Positions 5,265 through 7,519 of a stretch of DNA of 7,519 bases are shown piece by piece. The first letter of the stretch is position 1. Every line of letters starts with the position of its first letter. The notes beneath the pieces were generated by a model. It was not told where the DNA came from. It saw only the letters and a program-made list of their open reading frames with translations, and did no database searches. Origin of the DNA: Chloroflexota bacterium (GTDB lineage Bacteria; Chloroflexota; Anaerolineae; Anaerolineales; DRKV01); NCBI GenBank assembly GCA_011051635.1, contig DRKV01000338.1, positions 1-7,519 of the forward strand, written 5' to 3'. The translations under genes and the position numbers were made by a program.

Positions 5265-6812
5265 ATGCCTCGCAAACCCGCTTTCCTCCTCGTCCTGGCT
5301 GCCCTGTCCGTAAGCGGCTACCTCCTGACGGCGCGCGCTACCTACCGTCTCGGCTTCCCTCTCGACGACGCCTGGATACACCAAACCTACGCCCGCAACC
5401 TGGCGCAGCGCGGCGAGTGGGCTTTCGTGCCGGGCAAGCCCTCGGCGGGTTCCACCGCCCCCCTGTGGACCTTCCTGCTCATCCCGCCACATCTGGGGGG
5501 CGGTTCGCCCTACGCCTGGACTTTTGCGCTGGGGATGGCGCTCCTGGCCGGGTTGGCCTGGGGCGGGATGCGGACGCTGGAAGTGTGGCTCCCGGATTTG
5601 CCCGCCGGGTGGCGCTGGGCGGGGGGCGTCTTCTTGCTTTTGGAGTGGCACATGGTCTGGGCGGCCTCTTCGGGGATGGAGACCCTCCTAGCCGCTTTCT
5701 GGGCGCTGGCGGTTGTGCTGTGGCTCTCCGCCGGGAAGCGCCGCCGGGGGCTGCTGGGGGCTTTTATCGGGGCGGGGGTCTGGGTGCGCCCCGATTTGCT
5801 CACCCTTCTGGGCCCGGCTCTGTGGGTGGTTTTCTTCGATGAATTGCGCATAGCCAAGTTTCGGGGGGCGGACCTGGCGCAGGCAGACGCAGGGGCGGCA
5901 GAGAGCGCCTGGTGGGAGGCCTTGCGGCGCGTCCTCTCTCAGAGCGGGAAACTGCTGGCGGGCTTCGCCCTCGGCTTTCTGCCCTATCTGGTTTTCAACC
6001 GCCTTCTGGCGGGGGCCTGGTGGCCGAACACTTTCTACGCCAAGCAGAACGAGTACGCCATCCTGCGGGAGATTCCATTTTTGGCGCGCCTGGGGCGGGA
6101 ACTAACTTTGCCGTTGGTCGGGGCGGGGGCGCTGCTTCTGCCCGGTGCGGTGTGGTTTCTCTGGCAGGCGTGGCGGCGGAGGCAATGGGCTGTGTTGGGG
6201 AGCGCGCTGTGGTTTTTGGGGTACATCGCCGTCTACGCCTGGAGGCTGCCGGTCACCTACCAGCACGGGCGTTATGTGATGCCTGCCATGCCGGTTTTCT
6301 TCCTTTTGGGTTTGGCGGGTGTGTTGGATGCGACCTTGCGGGACGGCCTCCCTTTGGGGGGGCGCGTCCTGGCGCGGGGTTGGCTGCTCTCTTTGGGGGT
6401 GGTGCTGCTCCTTTTCTACGCCCTGGGGGGGCGGGCTTACGGGCAGGATGTGGCCGTTATCGGGAGCGAAATGGGGGCCGTGGCTCGCTGGGTCAACGCG
6501 AACACCCCCAAAGGGAGTCTGGTCGCCGCGCACGACATCGGGGCGCTGGGGTACTTTGGGGAGCGCGATATCCTGGATTTGGCGGGGCTGGTATCTCCTG
6601 AGGTCATCCCTTTTTTGCGGGATGAAGAGCGCTTGGCGCGCTTTCTGGATGGGAAGGGGGCTTCGTATCTGGTCACTTTCCCCGGCTGGTATCCGCGCCT
6701 GGTCGCTTGCGGCGATTTGGTATACCGCACCGGTGGGATGTTCTCGCCTTTGTTGGGGGGCGAGAATATGGCGGTTTACCGCTGGCGTGGCAATTGCCTT
6801 GCGAATGAGTGA
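5265..6812 (+). CDS. AftB-like GT-C glycosyltransferase (DDAWI family)
   Basis: A 515-residue membrane protein. Helix 1 (about 5-23) is followed by FPLDDAWIHQTYARNLA (D34-D35) and GSTAPLWT at 62-69. These match the first-loop signature of AftB-type transferases, in which an Asp-Asp pair and a G-S/T-T-x-PLW motif flank the active site. AftB itself adds arabinofuranose from decaprenyl-phosphate, but donor specificity cannot be transferred here. About ten helices follow, with a charged loop at about 192-221 (probably cytoplasmic). The C-terminal soluble part contains AAHDIGALGYFG (421-432) and DLAGLVSPEV (438-447), also usual for this family. ATG 5265 is chosen because it immediately precedes helix 1 and no earlier in-frame start lies in the gap, although no Shine-Dalgarno precedes it. 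Base usage changes within the gene: C exceeds G before about 5510 and G exceeds C after. It is probably the last gene of the array. Confidence 0.93.
   Translation: MPRKPAFLLVLAALSVSGYLLTARATYRLGFPLDDAWIHQTYARNLAQRGEWAFVPGKPSAGSTAPLWTFLLIPPHLGGGSPYAWTFALGMALLAGLAWGGMRTLEVWLPDLPAGWRWAGGVFLLLEWHMVWAASSGMETLLAAFWALAVVLWLSAGKRRRGLLGAFIGAGVWVRPDLLTLLGPALWVVFFDELRIAKFRGADLAQADAGAAESAWWEALRRVLSQSGKLLAGFALGFLPYLVFNRLLAGAWWPNTFYAKQNEYAILREIPFLARLGRELTLPLVGAGALLLPGAVWFLWQAWRRRQWAVLGSALWFLGYIAVYAWRLPVTYQHGRYVMPAMPVFFLLGLAGVLDATLRDGLPLGGRVLARGWLLSLGVVLLLFYALGGRAYGQDVAVIGSEMGAVARWVNANTPKGSLVAAHDIGALGYFGERDILDLAGLVSPEVIPFLRDEERLARFLDGKGASYLVTFPGWYPRLVACGDLVYRTGGMFSPLLGGENMAVYRWRGNCLANE
6425..6443 (+). other. 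Predicted G-quadruplex motif in coding sequence
   Basis: GGGgGGGcGGGcttacGGG satisfies the common four-tract rule (three or more G per tract, loops of 1, 1 and 5). It lies in the G-rich second half of the AftB-like gene and would be G-rich in the mRNA. A near-match lies at 5746-5784, but one of its loops is 8 bases. Such motifs arise easily in G-rich coding DNA, so a function is not implied. Confidence 0.5.
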
Positions 6813-6829
6813 AAAGCCTCGGGCATGTG

Positions 6830-6858
6830 TTGATGGGCTACTTTTCCTGTGCTATACT
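6830..6858 (+). promoter_or_regulatory. Sigma70-type promoter with extended -10 for the response regulator
   Basis: TTGATG at 6830-6835 (4 of 6 to TTGACA) and TATACT at 6853-6858 (5 of 6 to TATAAT) are separated by exactly 17 bases. TG at 6850-6851, one base before the -10, makes it an extended -10. The expected start is near A6865, leaving a leader of about 29 bases before ATG 6894. The site lies in the 81-base gap after the glycosyltransferase array, so the regulator probably has its own transcript. Confidence 0.65.
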
Positions 6859-6883
6859 CTCTCCAGAAAGTGTTTTGAGGAAA

Positions 6884-6889
6884 GTGAGG
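6884..6889 (+). promoter_or_regulatory. Ribosome binding site of the response regulator
   Basis: GTGAGG ends 4 bases before ATG 6894. A second purine-rich stretch, GAGGAAAG at 6876-6883, lies just upstream and may help. Together they support the chosen start. Confidence 0.6.
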
Positions 6890-6893
6890 CCGC

Positions 6894-7519
6894 ATGAAAG
6901 AAATTACGCTTATGGTGGTGGATGACCACCCGATTTTCCGACAGGGTGTGATTGACGCGCTCTCCTTTGAACCGGATTTTCGCGTGATTGGAGAGGCGGA
7001 TAACGGCGATACGGCACTGGAACTCATTCGGGAACGCCTGCCCGATGTGGTGGTGTTGGATGTCAACCTGCCAGGGTTAAACGGACAGCAGATTACCCGA
7101 CGGATTTCCCTGGAAAAATTGCCTTGCCGGGTTGTGCTGGTGACGGCTTACGACGATGAAGCCCAGATAATTTTTGCCATCCAGGCCGGGGCGAAAGCCT
7201 ATTGCGCCAAGGATATTTCCCCGGATGCTTTGAAGCGGGTCATCCGTACCGTTATGGAAGGGCAATACGTCATCCAGGATATGGTTTTGAGCGCCGAGGA
7301 AGTGACCGCGTGGCTAAAAGCGCGCGGCATTACCCAGGATGTAAGCAAGAAGCGTCGGGGCACTACAGGGGAACTCGCTCCGCTCTCGGAGCGGGAGATG
7401 GAGGTCTTGACGCTGTTGTCCAAGGGGTACAGTAACAAGGAAATTGCCCTGGAACTGGACATCAGCCATCAGACGGTGAAGAATCACGTCACGGCTATCC
7501 TGCGAAAATTGGGAGTGAA
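6894..7519 (+). CDS. NarL/FixJ-family two-component response regulator (3' end missing)
   Basis: The visible 208 residues hold a receiver domain (about 4-120) and a LuxR-type helix-turn-helix (about 163-208). Receiver landmarks are all present: D10-D11 for metal binding, D56 in VVLDVNLPG as phosphoacceptor, T84, and K106 in YCAKD. The DNA-binding part reads LSEREMEVL, then SNKEIA and HQTVKNHV, with ILRKLGV closing the last visible helix. The domains are joined by a linker of about 40 residues that includes a basic patch, KKRR at 152-155. Family members are usually 210-225 residues, so only the tail is missing. It should be phosphorylated by a sensor histidine kinase and then bind promoters as a dimer. 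No kinase is in the window, so partner and targets are unknown. ATG 6894 has a good ribosome site and its own promoter. Base composition is milder than in the glycosyltransferases upstream. Confidence 0.97.
   Translation, partial: MKEITLMVVDDHPIFRQGVIDALSFEPDFRVIGEADNGDTALELIRERLPDVVVLDVNLPGLNGQQITRRISLEKLPCRVVLVTAYDDEAQIIFAIQAGAKAYCAKDISPDALKRVIRTVMEGQYVIQDMVLSAEEVTAWLKARGITQDVSKKRRGTTGELAPLSEREMEVLTLLSKGYSNKEIALELDISHQTVKNHVTAILRKLGV

Noticed and set aside
3707..5857. Shared 13-mer TGCGCATAGCCAA at 3707-3719 and 5845-5857, both encoding LRIAK
   Set aside because: With about 28 million position pairs and 67 million possible 13-mers, one such match in a window this size is close to chance expectation. 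The sites lie in unrelated parts of the two proteins.
6813..6848. Possible rho-independent terminator (AAAAGCC ... GGCTacTTTT)
   Set aside because: The arms pair only with a two-base bulge across a 17-base loop, the stem is weak, and the T run is four bases and interrupted. It also overlaps the -35 element.

Overview
The window looks like part of a bacterial chromosome from the Chloroflexi, most likely Anaerolineae or a relative. This is inferred from the style of the long membrane glycosyltransferases, especially the gene at 3589-5199, whose first loop (DADYY, then HPAFSYWMPL) resembles a family I associate with that phylum. It also rests on the CT-rich low-complexity repeats. No rRNA, tRNA, mobile element or CRISPR array is visible, so the taxonomic call is tentative.

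All genes lie on the + strand. From 1 to 6812 runs a compact array of polytopic membrane proteins: the 3' end of one gene (1-198), a small GT87-like protein that seems to lack the catalytic loop (205-1083), a GT-C mannosyltransferase-like enzyme (1083-2282, joined by a TAATG overlap), a GT87/DUF2029 enzyme with a TTG start (2330-3574), a GT39/PMT-like enzyme (3589-5199) and an AftB-like DDAWI enzyme (5265-6812). Gaps are 6, -1, 47, 14 and 65 bases, consistent with one transcription unit. After a recognisable sigma70-type promoter with an extended -10 (6830-6858), a NarL/FixJ response regulator begins at 6894 and runs off the window inside its DNA-binding helix-turn-helix.

GT-C enzymes use lipid-linked sugars on the outer side of the membrane, so four or five in a row suggest assembly of a surface glycan, glycolipid or glycoprotein modification, each enzyme perhaps adding one residue. 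Acceptors and donors cannot be read from the sequence. The regulator is probably a separate unit and need not control the array.

The most unusual points are non-genic: a 125-base stretch with no G, built from CATC/TCCC repeats and translated in frame inside the GT39-like gene; a second C-rich repeat that contains that gene's stop codon and forms the leader of the next gene; a sharp base-composition change at the TAATG junction; and a reversal of GC skew inside the last glycosyltransferase. I see no convincing evidence of a wholly new system; this is a dense glycosyltransferase array shaped by repeat insertion.
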